A DNA stretch of 6,444 nucleotides, taken from NCBI GenBank assembly GCA_900556645.1, contig USPJ01000075.1, forward strand, positions 1 through 6,444, written 5' to 3'. Each line of letters starts with the position of its first letter. The first letter of the stretch is position 1. The notes below the pieces were generated by a model, which was not told the origin of the DNA, searched no databases, and saw only the letters and a list, made by a program, of their open reading frames with translations. Made by a program: the position numbers and the translations under genes. Positions 1-6,397 of the stretch are shown piece by piece. The DNA comes from an uncultured Lachnospiraceae bacterium. GTDB lineage: Bacteria > Bacillota_A > Clostridia > Lachnospirales > Lachnospiraceae.

Positions 1-2
1 AA

Positions 3-890
3 AGCCAAGATTTTGAAGTTTCTTTGCAAGAAAATTTGCAAAGAAAATATTTAACACTTTTTGATAATGATGATGATCAATTCTTTGAAATACAAGAAAT
101 CATCAAATATCGAAATACAAAAGTTAAATATAAAAGAATGGTGTATAATGCTTATAATTGTACAATGAAAGTAAAAGTAAGTCCTGCTGTAGAAGACAAA
201 AAAACGGAGGAAATGCCGCAGGATATCGTGGCAGATAAAACCGGAGTCATTCAAAGTATTATTACCAGAAGCGGCGTTCCGCAGGTAAAAGCCGGAGATA
301 AGGTGAAAAAGGGGAAAATTCTGGTGTTGGGCAGAATTGAGATTCGGGATGACATCGGGGAGGTAAAAGAATACAAATACTGCAAAGCAGATGCGGATAT
401 TATTGCAAAAACTACATATTCCTACGAATATAGAGTTCCCAAACAGATAGAGCAAAAAGTTTTTACCGGAAAAGAAAAGCAGCGTTACGGGTTCTGGTAC
501 AAGAAAAAATATGTAGAACTTCCTTCTGTGGGAAAACCCTATCGCCTTTATGAAAAAGAAACAGAAAAAAAGCAGTTGAAAATCATGAAGAACTTTTATC
601 TTCCTTTTTATCTGCAAAAGGACACTTATCGGGAATATGAGAAGAAAACCCATGAGGTATCCAAAAAAGAAGCGAAACAGATAGCATTGGCGAACCTGGA
701 AGTATTTCTTTCAAAATTAGAAGAAAAAGGGGTTCAAATTATAGAAAAAAATGTTATTATGGATACAGAGAAAAATGAGTATGTATTAAAGGGCACCATA
801 ACTGCAAATGAAAAGTTTGGAATCTATCAGGATACCAAGCAACTGGAAGTGCCGAAAGAAGAAGGAAATATAGAAAATGAGTCTGAATGA
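3..890 (+). CDS. yqfD: Sporulation protein YqfD, 3' part (5' end outside window)
   Basis: The frame is open from the first complete codon at base 3, so the N-terminal half, where the family has its membrane anchor, lies upstream. The TTG at 24 is only an internal Leu codon. YqfD is a membrane-associated sporulation protein, related to B. subtilis SpoIV-stage proteins, of about 400 residues and without a known enzymatic activity. Recognisable family blocks are PQDIVADKTG followed by a beta-rich segment with VKAGDKVKKGKILVLG (about nt 282-330), then KADADIIAKTTYSYEYRVP, VFTGKEK and NFYLPFYLQKDTYREYEK. A charged C-terminal alpha/beta region ends at TGA 888-890. The identification is supported by phoH following directly with a 14-nt overlap, as in other Firmicutes. 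The part encoded before about nt 180 is very AT-rich, Asp/Asn/Lys/Tyr-rich and matches the family only weakly. The C-terminal two thirds are secure as YqfD; the first 60 residues are not. Confidence 0.85.
   Translation, partial: SQDFEVSLQENLQRKYLTLFDNDDDQFFEIQEIIKYRNTKVKYKRMVYNAYNCTMKVKVSPAVEDKKTEEMPQDIVADKTGVIQSIITRSGVPQVKAGDKVKKGKILVLGRIEIRDDIGEVKEYKYCKADADIIAKTTYSYEYRVPKQIEQKVFTGKEKQRYGFWYKKKYVELPSVGKPYRLYEKETEKKQLKIMKNFYLPFYLQKDTYREYEKKTHEVSKKEAKQIALANLEVFLSKLEEKGVQIIEKNVIMDTEKNEYVLKGTITANEKFGIYQDTKQLEVPKEEGNIENESE
19..46. repeat. 11-bp perfect inverted repeat, also a near-tandem repeat
   Basis: TTTCTTTGCAA (19-29) and its exact reverse complement TTGCAAAGAAA (36-46) flank a 6-nt spacer. 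The same bases also read as a near-direct repeat, TTTGCAAGAAAA (23-34) then TTTGCAAAGAAAA (35-47), because the unit core TTTGCAA is itself nearly palindromic. It lies inside the yqfD frame and encodes Leu-Gln-Glu-Asn-Leu-Gln-Arg-Lys. No T-tract follows, so it is not a canonical terminator. The repeat is directly visible; any role is unknown, and slippage duplication in AT-rich DNA is the simplest origin. Confidence 0.6.
859..866 (+). promoter_or_regulatory. Ribosome binding site for phoH inside yqfD
   Basis: AGAAGGAA lies 10 nt before the ATG at 877 and is embedded in the end of the yqfD frame. It supports ATG 877 as the phoH start and makes translational coupling between the two genes likely. 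Confidence 0.6.
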
Positions 891-1890
891 AGTGATTTTA
901 GATATTCCGTCAGAGCATATGGCAAATGTTTTTGGCGGCTGTGATGTAAATATCAAGAAAATTGAACGCACTCTTAATGTTACGGTTGTAGTCCGGGACG
1001 GTGGAATGAAGATTCTGGGCGAAGAAGCGAATGTTAAGAGTGCTTCCTGCGTATTCCTGCAATTAGTGGAATTGAGCAAACGGGGCAACATCATTACAGA
1101 ACAGCAGGTAAACTATGCCTTGGATTTATCTGCCAAGGATGAAGAGGTTTCCGTAATGACACAGATTGACAGCGATTGTATCTGCCATACCATCAATGGA
1201 AAGCCGATTAAACCAAAAACCATGGGGCAAAAACAGTATGTAGATGCTATCCGCAAGCAAATGATTGTCTTTGGTATCGGTCCGGCGGGAACCGGAAAGA
1301 CTTATCTGGCGATGGCAATGGCAATTACAGCATTCAAAAACGAAGAGGTGGGAAGAATCATCCTTTCCAGACCTGCCATAGAAGCAGGAGAGAAGCTGGG
1401 ATTTCTTCCGGGAGATTTGCAGAGCAAGGTAGACCCTTATCTGCGACCTTTATATGATGCCCTTTATCAGATTATGGGGGCGGAATCCTTCCAGAAAAAC
1501 ATGGAAAAGGGACTTATCGAAGTGGCACCGTTGGCTTATATGCGTGGACGGACTCTGGACAATGCCTTTATCATTCTGGATGAAGCTCAGAATACCACAC
1601 CGGCACAGATGAAGATGTTCTTAACCCGTATCGGTTTTGGCTCCAAGGTAGTAATTACCGGAGATGAAACCCAAAAGGATTTGCCGAAGGGAGCAGTTTC
1701 CGGTCTGGATGTGGCTTTGCGGGTACTGCGGAAAGTGGAAGAGATCTCTATCTGCCGACTTACCAGCAGTGACGTGGTACGTCATCCGTTGGTACAAAAA
1801 ATTGTACAGGCATACGAGGAATATGAGAAAAAGAGCCAAAAGAAAACTGTAAAAAATCAAAATAGGAAAAAGACGAGGGCGGAGAAATGA
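877..1890 (+). CDS. phoH: PhoH family P-loop ATPase
   Basis: This is a 337-residue cytoplasmic PhoH-like protein; the family is usually about 320 residues. A small N-terminal KH-like region (residues about 10-70, with FGGCDVNIKKIERTLNV) precedes the ATPase core. The Walker A motif GPAGTGKT is at residues 135-142 and the Walker B with DEAQN motif, IILDEAQN, at about 232-239. The block LSRPAIEAGEKLGFLPGDL between them is typical of PhoH, as is the downstream GDETQKDLP segment. The nucleotide-binding residues all look intact. The last 20 or so residues form a Lys/Arg-rich tail, longer than in many homologues. PhoH proteins are nucleotide-binding or hydrolysing proteins, and linkage to ybeY suggests a role in RNA or ribosome metabolism, but the exact substrate is not established. 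The start overlaps yqfD by 14 nt and the stop overlaps the next gene by ATGA, so all three are probably cotranscribed and coupled. Confidence 0.96.
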   Translation: MSLNEVILDIPSEHMANVFGGCDVNIKKIERTLNVTVVVRDGGMKILGEEANVKSASCVFLQLVELSKRGNIITEQQVNYALDLSAKDEEVSVMTQIDSDCICHTINGKPIKPKTMGQKQYVDAIRKQMIVFGIGPAGTGKTYLAMAMAITAFKNEEVGRIILSRPAIEAGEKLGFLPGDLQSKVDPYLRPLYDALYQIMGAESFQKNMEKGLIEVAPLAYMRGRTLDNAFIILDEAQNTTPAQMKMFLTRIGFGSKVVITGDETQKDLPKGAVSGLDVALRVLRKVEEISICRLTSSDVVRHPLVQKIVQAYEEYEKKSQKKTVKNQNRKKTRAEK

Positions 1891-3068
1891 ATCAGGAACG
1901 ATTTGTAAAAAAGAGAGCCGTTCCCATAGTAGTCATTTCGCTTGCCACGGTAGTATTTACATTTTTATTGGGATTTCGTACCGGAATTTCTTTAGATGTT
2001 GCACTGAACTTTATATTTATTGATGCGGTGTTTCTGGCAGTGTTTATCTATCATCTGGAACAGCAGCGACTGGCGGATGCACTTCCTTTTAAGGACAGCA
2101 ATGATTTTTCCCTGATTGCCCTTGTTTATGTTTTGGGACTGGTCATCAGCTATGGCTGTTCTTTTCTGCCGGAATACATGAATCTGGTCTTTGGATTTGC
2201 GGTAGCTATGACCCTGTTGTCCAATACCACAACGGCGTTGATTGCAGGGATTTTCCAGAATGTACTGTTTGTGGTGGCATTAAAGCAGGATTTGCATATT
2301 ATGACTGCATTTATGCTGCTGACCCTTCTGGGAGTCGTATTGGCAGATGCAGCCAGAAAGAACCATTTACATTTATGGGTGCATTTGTTGGTGTTTTTTG
2401 GTACAATCGTAATAGAGAGTGCCTGCTATTATACTCAGTATCTGGTAATGGAATGGAAAATGTTTCTGTTATTTGCAGGTAATGCCGCTTTAAATCTGGC
2501 ATTTATGGATTTTGTTCTGCGGCTGTTTCGGACAGAAGCGGCAGAGGCGGAGGAATTGCCCTACACAAAGATTCTTCAGCCGGACTATCCTTTGGTACAG
2601 TCCATCCGCAAGTTTTCAGAGATGGATTATTCCCATGCGTTGCGGGTGTCGGATATCTGCGGAACCTGTGCCATGTTAATAGGGGTAAATGAAAAACTAT
2701 GCAGAGCGGCAGGATTTTATTACCGTATCGGTCGGATGGAAGGGGAACCCTATATTGAAAATGGCGTGACCCTTGCAGAAAACGTTTGCTTTCCCAAGGA
2801 GCTGATACAGATTCTCAAGGAATATAACGGTGTGCTTTGCCCTATTTCCTCCAAGGAATCGGCAATCGTACATATGGTAGACCGGGTGGTAACCAAGCTG
2901 AATTTGTTGGATAAAGAAACTTTTTCCTCCAACTGGAATCAGGATATGGTTATCTATCAGACCTTGAATGAGGAATCGGCAACCGGAATTTATGACGAAT
3001 CAGGACTGGGAATGAATCAGTTTCTGGAAATCAGAGATTTTTTAGTGAAAGGGGATCATCTGTTTTGA
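1887..3068 (+). CDS. PgpH/YqfF-like membrane protein with degenerate HD domain
   Basis: This 393-residue protein occupies the pgpH (yqfF) slot between phoH and ybeY. About seven or eight hydrophobic segments lie near residues 11-29, 37-57, 74-93, 98-131 (possibly two), 138-154, 163-182 and 191-213. A cytoplasmic C-terminal region follows. Its landmarks track the PgpH HD domain: LQPDYPLVQSI, YSHALRVSDI, IGVNEKLCRAAGFYY, IGRMEGEPYIENG, FPKELIQILKEYNG and SSKESAIVHMVDRV. PgpH enzymes are about 700 residues and hydrolyse c-di-AMP with a metal centre built from H, HD, H, HH and D residues. Here only the first His (H250) and last Asp (D332) remain. The HD pair is reduced to R280, the HH pair reads Y313-N314, and the stretch holding the middle His appears deleted. 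The large extracytoplasmic domain normally placed after the first helix is missing, since the first two helices are separated by only about 7 residues. ATG 1887 has GAGGG at 1875-1879. Phosphodiesterase activity is therefore unlikely; a sensor or scaffold role is inference. Confidence 0.75.
   Translation: MNQERFVKKRAVPIVVISLATVVFTFLLGFRTGISLDVALNFIFIDAVFLAVFIYHLEQQRLADALPFKDSNDFSLIALVYVLGLVISYGCSFLPEYMNLVFGFAVAMTLLSNTTTALIAGIFQNVLFVVALKQDLHIMTAFMLLTLLGVVLADAARKNHLHLWVHLLVFFGTIVIESACYYTQYLVMEWKMFLLFAGNAALNLAFMDFVLRLFRTEAAEAEELPYTKILQPDYPLVQSIRKFSEMDYSHALRVSDICGTCAMLIGVNEKLCRAAGFYYRIGRMEGEPYIENGVTLAENVCFPKELIQILKEYNGVLCPISSKESAIVHMVDRVVTKLNLLDKETFSSNWNQDMVIYQTLNEESATGIYDESGLGMNQFLEIRDFLVKGDHLF
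3047..3055 (+). promoter_or_regulatory. Ribosome binding site deciding the ybeY TTG start
   Basis: GAAAGGGGA ends about 10 nt before TTG 3065. No ATG or GTG occurs near this point in the ybeY frame, and the next in-frame ATG is beyond residue 50, inside conserved sequence. This purine-rich site therefore supports TTG as initiator. Confidence 0.55.
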
Positions 3069-3562
3069 CAATTACCATTGAAGAAGAGGTACAGATACCG
3101 TTTTCCTTCGACTACAAGGAAACGGCAAATCGTGTTATAAATGCAGCAATAGACAGTGAAAATTTTCCCTATGAATCAGAAATCAATCTGTTTTTAGTGG
3201 ACAATGAAACCATTGCTGAAATGAATCAGAACTACCGGGAAATAGAACGGCCAACGGATGTGTTATCTTTTCCGATGATTGCCTATGACACACCGGGAGA
3301 CTTTTCAAAAATAGAAGACAGTACAGAGGATAATTTTAACCCGGATACGGGAGAATTAATCTTGGGAGATATTGTGATTTCTGTTCCTAAGGTGCTGGAG
3401 CAGGCGGAAGAATACGGCCACAGCACAGAACGGGAATTTGCTTTTTTAATCACGCATAGTATGCTGCATCTTTTCGGGTATGACCATATGAAACCGGAAG
3501 AGGCGGCAATTATGGAACATAAACAAAAGGCTATCTTGGATTCTTTGCAGATTACAAGATAA
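3065..3562 (+). CDS. ybeY: Endoribonuclease YbeY (16S rRNA maturation factor)
   Basis: This is a 165-residue YbeY/UPF0054 metal-dependent endoribonuclease, acting in the cytoplasm in 16S rRNA 3'-end maturation and ribosome quality control. The zinc-binding motif H-x3-H-x5-H is complete: H131, H135 and H141 in HSMLHLFGYDH. The family blocks ERPTDVLSFP (residues 61-70) and LGDIVIS (100-106) are present. The common HG before the motif is HS here, a mild change that leaves the ligands intact. An acidic insert at about residues 74-97 separates the two conserved blocks, a style seen in clostridial homologues. The start is TTG, overlapping the previous gene's TGA in TTGA (3065-3068), which points to reinitiation or coupled translation. 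The position after phoH and the PgpH-like gene matches the conserved Firmicutes order. Confidence 0.96.
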   Translation: MTITIEEEVQIPFSFDYKETANRVINAAIDSENFPYESEINLFLVDNETIAEMNQNYREIERPTDVLSFPMIAYDTPGDFSKIEDSTEDNFNPDTGELILGDIVISVPKVLEQAEEYGHSTEREFAFLITHSMLHLFGYDHMKPEEAAIMEHKQKAILDSLQITR

Positions 3563-3565
3563 CAT

Positions 3566-3574
3566 AAGGGAGGG
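3566..3574 (+). promoter_or_regulatory. Strong ribosome binding site for the DUF3048 lipoprotein
   Basis: AAGGGAGGG lies 8 nt before ATG 3583 in the 20-nt gap after ybeY. It is the best Shine-Dalgarno match in the window and, together with the signal peptide, fixes this start. The gap is too short for a separate promoter and terminator, so cotranscription with ybeY is likely. Confidence 0.7.
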
Positions 3575-3582
3575 TTTTCTAC

Positions 3583-4656
3583 ATGAAGAAATGGATTACA
3601 ACATTACTTTTGGCTCTTTCCGTGTCTGCCTTACTGGTTGGATGTAAGAAGGATACCACAGAGGAAGAACCAAAAACAGAGAAACAGGAAGTAAAAAAAG
3701 ACACCCATGAGGGCGAGGCAAAAAGCCTCTTGACCGGGAAATGGATAGATGAGTCTCTGGTAAATAAGAGACCGGTGGCTGTTATGATTAATAACATTGA
3801 GGTGGCACTTCCACAGTACGGAACAGAGGCCGCCGACATTATTTACGAATGTCCGGTGGAGGGCGGTCTTACCAGAATGATGGCAATTTATCAGGATTAT
3901 TCAGAACTTGAAAAAATCGGTTCTGTCCGTAGCTGCCGTCTGTATTTTCCACAGTTTGCAAATGAATTCAATGCCATCTATGTGCATTTCGGACAGGCAG
4001 TTTACGCAGAGCCTTACTTAAACAGCAGCGTGGACAATATCAATGGTCTGGTTATGGAAAAAGAATGCTTTACTCGGGATAAAAACCGTAAAAAACCCCA
4101 CAATGCATTTATCAGCGGAGAGGGAATCGACAAAGGAATTGAGAAGCTGGGCTATGACACCGAGCTTTCCGCAAAATATTCTTCAGGTCATTATCAGTTT
4201 GCGGCAGATGATGCGGAAGTTCAGCTGGACGGAGATGACGCCGTTGTGGTTCAGCCGGGATATGCCGTAGATAAGCCATGGTTTGTCTATGACAGTAAAA
4301 AAGGCGTTTACAAACGTTATGAGTATGGCGAAGAGCAGATTGATAAGGCAACCGAAAATCAACTTACCTTTAAAAATATTCTGATTCAGTGCTGTAAATG
4401 GAACTACGAAGAAGATGGAAAATATTTGAATATCAATACCACTTCCGGCGGAAACGGTTACTATATTACCAACGGAAAAGTGATTCCGGTTACATGGAAA
4501 AAAGCAGGGGACGGAGAACCTGCCCGCTACTATGATACCAGTGGAAATGAAATCACTTTAAATCAGGGTAAAACTTGGGTCTGCGTTGTACAGGATACTT
4601 ATGCAGATAAAATTTCATTCTATAGTAGCGAAGAGGAGTATGAGGCTGCAAACTAA
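3583..4656 (+). CDS. DUF3048 (YerB-type) lipoprotein
   Basis: This 357-residue exported lipoprotein begins with a lysine pair and a hydrophobic stretch ending in the lipobox LVGC, with C21 as the predicted lipidated cysteine. A charged Lys/Glu-rich linker (residues about 22-48) leads into the conserved N-terminal DUF3048 domain. That domain shows RPVAVMINN (63-71), a VEGGLTRMMAIY block and GSVRSCRLYF starting at G113, followed by NAIYVHFGQ. The C-terminal part (about 230-350) fits the second DUF3048 domain, with FKNILIQ, NGYYITNGKVIPVTWKK and LNQGKTWVCVVQ. B. subtilis YerB is the best-known relative; its biochemical function is not established. The protein should sit on the outer face of the cytoplasmic membrane. 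Its 15-nt separation from a lipid-linked-precursor flippase gene suggests a cell-envelope role, but that is inference. Confidence 0.9.
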   Translation: MKKWITTLLLALSVSALLVGCKKDTTEEEPKTEKQEVKKDTHEGEAKSLLTGKWIDESLVNKRPVAVMINNIEVALPQYGTEAADIIYECPVEGGLTRMMAIYQDYSELEKIGSVRSCRLYFPQFANEFNAIYVHFGQAVYAEPYLNSSVDNINGLVMEKECFTRDKNRKKPHNAFISGEGIDKGIEKLGYDTELSAKYSSGHYQFAADDAEVQLDGDDAVVVQPGYAVDKPWFVYDSKKGVYKRYEYGEEQIDKATENQLTFKNILIQCCKWNYEEDGKYLNINTTSGGNGYYITNGKVIPVTWKKAGDGEPARYYDTSGNEITLNQGKTWVCVVQDTYADKISFYSSEEEYEAAN

Positions 4657-4660
4657 TTTT

Positions 4661-4665
4661 TGAGG
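4661..4665 (+). promoter_or_regulatory. Ribosome binding site supporting the flippase ATG start
   Basis: TGAGG ends 6 nt before ATG 4672. An upstream in-frame TTG at 4660 would overlap this site and has no Shine-Dalgarno sequence of its own at a suitable distance, so ATG 4672 is preferred. Confidence 0.55.
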
Positions 4666-4671
4666 TTTTTT

Positions 4672-6327
4672 ATGGACAATGACAGAAAAAAAGAATCCGG
4701 CTTTTTGGTACAGGGGTCGATTCTGGCGATTGCATCTATTATCAGCCGTATTATCGGACTTATTTACAGAGTTCCGCTTACGGCGATTATAGATGACAAT
4801 GGCAATAGTTATTATAGCTGTGCCTATGAAATATATAGTCTGTTTTTACTGATTTCGTCTTACAGCCTTCCGATGGCTGTGTCGAAGCTGGTATCCACAC
4901 GGGTAGCAAAGGGCGATTATAAGAATGCTTTCAGGGTGTTTAAAGGAGCATTCTTATTTGCTGTGTGTTCCGGTGTCATAGCCATGCTGATTGTATGGTT
5001 CGGTGCGGAATTTATTACCGATCTGATGAAGACGCCACTCAGTATTTTTGCTTTAAAAGTATTGGCGCCTACCTTGGCGGTTATGGCGATTCTAGGGGTT
5101 ATGCGAGGCTTTTTCCAAGGACTGGGCACCATGATGCCCAGTGCGGTATCCCAGATTATTGAACAGATTATCAATGCGGTAGTCAGTGTATGGGCAGCTT
5201 ATATGCTTGCTTCTTACGGAAAACGTGTTGCAGCCGTTCTTGGAAACGGCAAGGACTATGCAGCAGCATACGGTGCTGCGGGAGGTACCCTTGGTACTGC
5301 CATGGGTGCTGTGTTTGCCTTGCTCTTTTCTATCTTTGTATTTGCGACCTACGCTCCGGTATTCAAGAAAAAAATGCGGCGAAATCGTACCAGAAAAACG
5401 GAAAGTTATGGCTATATCTTAAGAATTTTACTGCTTACCATCGTTCCGGTATTGTTAAGTACTACGATTTATAATATCAGTTCTGTCATTGACCAGGGAA
5501 TTTATAAAAACGTATCTCTGCTTCAGGGCTACAATAGCAATAAAATTGATGAATGGTGGGGAATCTTTTCGGGAAAATACAAGGTTCTGACCAATGTGCC
5601 GATTTCCATTGCCTCTGCAATGGCAGCTTCCTGTGTGCCCAGTCTGGCAGAGGCCTATGCCAAACGGGATGCGGGCTTAGTACGGCGGAGAATCAATTCA
5701 TCCATTCGTTTTGTCATGGTCATAGCCTTTCCTTGTGCTGTGGGAATCGGAGTTCTGGCATCTCCGATTATGCAGCTTTTATTTGGGGATGACGGCAGAA
5801 CCATAGAGGTTCTTCTACAGATTGGAGCTGTATCCATCATCTTTTATTCCCTGTCCACTCTTACCAACGGTCTGTTACAGGGAATTAACCGTATGCGTGC
5901 TCCGGTAAAAAATGCCTTGATAGCCTTGGTGCTTCATATCGGTGTGTTGCTGTTCTGTATGTATGGCATGAAACTGGGGATCTATTCCGTAGTCATTGCC
6001 AATGCCTTTTTTGCATTGTTTATGTGCATGTTGAACGGACGCTCTTTGAAGCGTTACACCAGATATCATCAGGAGGTGGCAAAGACCTTTATCATTCCGG
6101 CATTGGCAGCGGGAATTATGGGCGTAGCGGTATACTTTATTTATGATATCCTGTTCCGTGTCATGAAGCGAAATGCTCCGGTGACGATTATCAGCATTGT
6201 GCTGGGCGGGGTGATTTACATATTCTTCCTGCTTTTATTCCGGGGACTGGATGAAGAAAAACTATATTCCTTCCCGAAGGGAGCTACATTGGTTCGAATT
6301 TTCAAAAAATTACATTTGTTGAGATAA
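4672..6327 (+). CDS. MOP-superfamily flippase, MurJ/YtgP/SpoVB type
   Basis: This polytopic inner-membrane protein has 551 residues from ATG 4672, or 555 from the less likely TTG 4660. Hydrophobic segments run along nearly the whole length, consistent with the 14-helix fold of MATE-like polysaccharide and lipid II flippases. The N-terminus GSILAIASIISRIIGLIYR carries the S-R-x-x-G-x-x-Y-R pattern typical of YtgP (the Bacillus MurJ) and SpoVB. The following PMAVSKLVSTRVAKGDYKNA is a family hallmark. The middle has NISSVIDQGIY and then GIFSGKYKVLTNVPISIASAM with VPSLAEAYAKRD, also typical of this branch. Family members move undecaprenyl-linked precursors, such as lipid II, across the membrane; SpoVB does so for spore cortex synthesis. 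The sequence alone does not decide between a vegetative lipid II flippase, a SpoVB-like cortex flippase and a polysaccharide exporter. It is probably the last gene of the operon, since a hairpin follows the stop. Confidence 0.9.
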   Translation: MDNDRKKESGFLVQGSILAIASIISRIIGLIYRVPLTAIIDDNGNSYYSCAYEIYSLFLLISSYSLPMAVSKLVSTRVAKGDYKNAFRVFKGAFLFAVCSGVIAMLIVWFGAEFITDLMKTPLSIFALKVLAPTLAVMAILGVMRGFFQGLGTMMPSAVSQIIEQIINAVVSVWAAYMLASYGKRVAAVLGNGKDYAAAYGAAGGTLGTAMGAVFALLFSIFVFATYAPVFKKKMRRNRTRKTESYGYILRILLLTIVPVLLSTTIYNISSVIDQGIYKNVSLLQGYNSNKIDEWWGIFSGKYKVLTNVPISIASAMAASCVPSLAEAYAKRDAGLVRRRINSSIRFVMVIAFPCAVGIGVLASPIMQLLFGDDGRTIEVLLQIGAVSIIFYSLSTLTNGLLQGINRMRAPVKNALIALVLHIGVLLFCMYGMKLGIYSVVIANAFFALFMCMLNGRSLKRYTRYHQEVAKTFIIPALAAGIMGVAVYFIYDILFRVMKRNAPVTIISIVLGGVIYIFFLLLFRGLDEEKLYSFPKGATLVRIFKKLHLLR

Positions 6328-6337
6328 TTTGTATAAA
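6309..6337 (+). promoter_or_regulatory. Weak candidate promoter before the final hairpin
   Basis: ATTACA (6309-6314), 4 of 6 to the sigma-A -35 consensus, is separated by 17 nt from TATAAA (6332-6337), 5 of 6 to the -10 consensus. It overlaps the end of the flippase gene and would start transcription near 6344, at the hairpin's left arm. The region is AT-rich, so a chance match is quite possible. Confidence 0.25.
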
Positions 6338-6340
6338 ATA

Positions 6341-6397
6341 AAAAAAAGTGCGAATACTGATACTATGAACAAAGAAAATCGTATTCGTGCTTTTTTT
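6341..6397 (+). terminator. Rho-independent-terminator-like hairpin with A- and T-tracts
   Basis: The left arm (6341-6357, seven A then GTGCGAATAC) pairs with the right arm (6381-6397, GTATTCGTGC then seven T). This makes a 17-bp stem with two adjacent G-U wobbles and a 23-nt loop. The T-tract on one side and A-tract on the other suit a bidirectional terminator. It lies 13 nt after the flippase stop, the expected place for the operon's end. The large loop and modest GC content make it weaker than a textbook terminator. Confidence 0.55.

Noticed and set aside
24..26. TTG 24 as the true start of yqfD
   Set aside because: The frame is open upstream to the window edge, there is no ribosome binding site, and the family's N-terminal half with its membrane segment would be missing.
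51..653. 200-codon open frame on the - strand
   Set aside because: It lies antisense to yqfD and is rich in Phe, Ile and Leu because the + strand is rich in Lys and Glu codons. It has no recognisable domain, and the + strand frame matches a known family.
1887..3068. The PgpH-like gene as a frameshifted pseudogene
   Set aside because: The frame is uninterrupted over 393 residues, the losses are in frame, and it has an ATGA overlap upstream and a TTGA overlap downstream, which fits a maintained gene.
4660..4671. TTG 4660 as the start of the flippase gene
   Set aside because: It would add only four residues and overlaps the TGAGG ribosome binding site that serves ATG 4672.
5186..5474. Overlapping short + strand open frames inside the flippase gene
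   Set aside because: They are out-of-frame shadows of a clear membrane protein, with atypical Cys- and Arg-rich translations and no ribosome binding sites.
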